Positions 26,051 to 27,513 of a stretch of DNA of 27,513 nucleotides are shown here, piece by piece. A program made the position numbers and the translations under genes. This DNA comes from Fodinibius sp050117475 (lineage in GTDB: Bacteria > Bacteroidota > Rhodothermia > Balneolales > Balneolaceae). Within the stretch, counting starts at the first letter, position 1, and every line of letters starts with the position of its first letter. A model generated the notes under the pieces. That model made no database searches. It was not told the origin of the DNA and saw only the letters and a list, made by a program, of their open reading frames with translations. The stretch is from assembly GCA_050117475.1 (NCBI GenBank), contig JASFMR010000048.1, positions 1 to 27,513 of the forward strand, in the 5' to 3' direction.

Positions 26051-26145
26051 AGCCAACGGTTTTCCTTTCGCCGGTATAACCCGGTTCAAGTTCTAGAGGT
26101 ATAATCTCAGTTTCAACAAAGTCGAAACACCCTCAACCATTGGCT
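26051..26145 (-). ncRNA. TPP riboswitch (THI element)
   Basis: On the minus strand an 11-bp P1 stem (26145-26135 with 26061-26051, one U-G pair) encloses the TPP aptamer. It has an 8-bp P3 (GUUUCGAC / GUUGAAAC), the invariant CUGAGA, UUAUACC, GAACUUGA, a P5 CCGG/CCGG pair and GGCGAAAGG. In the P4 region the family consensus CCU/AGG is replaced by CUU/AAG, a paired change that keeps the stem. A U-rich tract (TTTATTATTTTT on the minus strand) starts immediately after P1, so P1 could serve as a ligand-stabilised terminator. The next gene is DUF1801, not a thiamin gene. Confidence 0.88.
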
Positions 26146-26439
26146 TTGATGCCGGCACTTTTTACAGCACCGACAAATTCAATAAAACTCTCTCTCTTAA
26201 TAAAGACCGTTGCACACTTCCTGATTCCCCTTAGTTAGGAAGATATCTAAGAAGAAGCCGACGGTCATTAGTTTTAGGCTTATTTCCGGTGTACCTTGGT
26301 ACCCGTGAAACTGTGCAAATTTCAATATGTCAATCTCTCTCTCGGTTCTGAAATTAATATAATCAGGACAGTAAGACTCGTCTGTAGGTTATCGCTGGCA
26401 GCATGTGTAGAATTTTTACCTACAGCCTGTCGGGTATTC
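26146..26439 (-). other. Intergenic region between the RND exporter and the TPP riboswitch
   Basis: No gene is seen. An 8-bp inverted repeat CTGTAGGT/ACCTACAG (26382-26389 with 26418-26425) lies just after the exporter stop, without a T-run. A shorter repeat, GACCGT/ACGGTC, lies in the centre. The promoter for the riboswitch transcript is presumably here but could not be placed. Confidence 0.5.
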
Positions 26440-27513
26440 TCATACTTCCTTCGGTTCGCTTGTGGGGGTTTCTCGCATTTCCAAAACCCGAAGCAAGGCT
26501 GGAAGCAGGAACAAGGCGGCAAACAGGGAGAGGGCGATGCCCAATACGGCAATTTCTCCAATGGATCGCATGCCCGGATGTATGGAGAACAGCAGCCCGC
26601 CAAAACCAAACATAGTGGTAAAGGCACTCATGGTTATGTGTTCGCCGGTAGACCGGAGGACCCGCCCGATGGATCCTTTACCTTCTTCAAGGTAGCGGTG
26701 TACGATATGTATGCCGCTATCGTCGCCAATACCAAGGACCGTAGGCAGTACTACCAGATTATAGAAGTTAAGTTTCCAGCCAAAAATTTCCATGAAGCCA
26801 AACATCCACATAAAACTGGCGATGAGTGGCAGCAGGGCCAGTATCATCCATTTGAAACCGCGCAAGACGATAAGCTTGAAGACGATGATGAATATAATGG
26901 TCAACCCCACCATCCAGGGAGTCTCGTCAATCATTAGCCGCAGCATATCAGAGGCTACAATGGAGGTTGATCCCGCATAATAATTGGCTCCGTCCGGGGT
27001 CGTTACCTTGCCCACGTCATCGGCAAAGAGCATGGAGTTTCGACCGTCGGCCAGCCCCACCGATGGATAGATGATAACCAGGTTACCGATTTCTCCTGTT
27101 TTAGATGTAAAAGGTTCTTTGATGAAGTCCGGTACCCGGCTCAGGGGAATGGGAGAACGCGTAGAGGCGGCTTCCCGCAGACGTGCTATCTGGGGATCAT
27201 CGGAAGATTCCAGGAACGGGTCATCCAACAGCTTTCGTATGCTGTCGATGCGGGCCAGTTTGTATTGAGTTGACAATGAATCAAAAGGAAACCGGTCCTG
27301 GAAGATTTCCACGGCTCGTATGGTGGGAGTGGTAGTGTCCGATTCCATGCGCTTGCGGAGGGCTTTGGCTACGGATATTGCTTGCTGTGGTTTGTCAACG
27401 ATGATATAGGCCGCATTTCGGGTCTTTTTGTCGCTATACACCTTGTTCATTTCACGGTTTAGCTTGATATAGGCCTCGTAGTCGGGCTCCAGTTTTCCGA
27501 AATCATATTCAAA
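26440..27513 (-). CDS. RND/MMPL-family exporter, C-terminal part (runs off the right edge)
   Basis: The frame is open without a stop to the window edge, so the N-terminus lies outside. The visible part (about 357 residues) is a periplasmic loop followed by the second half of the transmembrane region, with ALLPLIASFMWMFGF, LGIGDDSGIHIVHRY (the acidic proton-relay region with the GDD motif) and a C-terminal FLLPALLRVLEM. This is the COG1033/HpnN-like, MMPL-type RND group, which exports lipids or other hydrophobic molecules. An internal ATG at 27450 is not the true start, since the upstream frame also encodes family-like sequence (DFGKLEPDY). Confidence 0.9.
   Translation of the reverse strand, partial: FEYDFGKLEPDYEAYIKLNREMNKVYSDKKTRNAAYIIVDKPQQAISVAKALRKRMESDTTTPTIRAVEIFQDRFPFDSLSTQYKLARIDSIRKLLDDPFLESSDDPQIARLREAASTRSPIPLSRVPDFIKEPFTSKTGEIGNLVIIYPSVGLADGRNSMLFADDVGKVTTPDGANYYAGSTSIVASDMLRLMIDETPWMVGLTIIFIIVFKLIVLRGFKWMILALLPLIASFMWMFGFMEIFGWKLNFYNLVVLPTVLGIGDDSGIHIVHRYLEEGKGSIGRVLRSTGEHITMSAFTTMFGFGGLLFSIHPGMRSIGEIAVLGIALSLFAALFLLPALLRVLEMRETPTSEPKEV

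Noticed and set aside
26296..26937. Plus-strand open frame of 213 codons
   Set aside because: It overlaps the RND exporter on the opposite strand, has no family features and no ribosome site; it is an antisense shadow.

Overview
The window looks like a chromosomal segment of a Gram-negative member of the Bacteroidota/Balneolota assemblage, probably a halophile. This is inferred from several lipobox (SPII) proteins, an outer-membrane barrel ending in phenylalanine, family content (DUF6064, ScyD/ScyE-like, lipoprotein GH13, DUF4097), moderate GC content and a K+-channel/NhaA pair. No marker gene in the window fixes the taxonomy.

Positions 15-7437 (minus strand) form one tightly packed six-gene unit and are the main discovery. 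In transcription order it encodes a five-helix membrane protein with two His-x13-His helices (a predicted di-heme cytochrome b), a membrane-anchored TPR protein, a 20-heme cytochrome c, a 16-heme cytochrome c, an outer-membrane beta-barrel protein, and a membrane-anchored FAD/NAD(P)/Fe-S oxidoreductase. Four of the five junctions overlap (two are TAATG) and the fifth is a 13-nt gap. Together the products could carry electrons from cytosolic NAD(P)H across the inner membrane, through 36 periplasmic hemes and across the outer membrane, or in reverse. The layout resembles porin-cytochrome extracellular electron transfer conduits but includes its own dedicated cytoplasmic and inner-membrane modules.

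Positions 7649-12422 hold mostly membrane proteins: a CPBP protease, a DUF457-like protein overlapping a DUF2568 protein, a proline-iminopeptidase-like lipoprotein with a clear terminator, a DUF6064 protein, and a divergent unidentified membrane protein. Positions 12434-18360 (minus) carry a lipoprotein alpha-glucosidase, an APC amino-acid transporter, a class I glutamine amidotransferase, a SAM methyltransferase and a DUF4097 lipoprotein. Positions 18557-20736 (plus) carry a voltage-gated-type K+ channel with a C-terminal zinc ribbon, followed by NhaA.

Positions 20821-23388 (minus) carry an AhpD-like protein, two small membrane proteins, a nucleotidyltransferase and a cyclase (kynurenine-formamidase family) remnant. 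A ScyD/ScyE-like propeller lipoprotein (23824-25014, plus) follows a 435-bp regulatory-looking gap with inverted repeats. The right end has an NTF2-like protein, a DUF1801 protein, a well-preserved TPP riboswitch (26051-26145, minus) with no thiamin gene downstream, and the C-terminal part of an RND/MMPL exporter that runs off the right edge. No tRNA, rRNA, CRISPR array or insertion sequence was seen.
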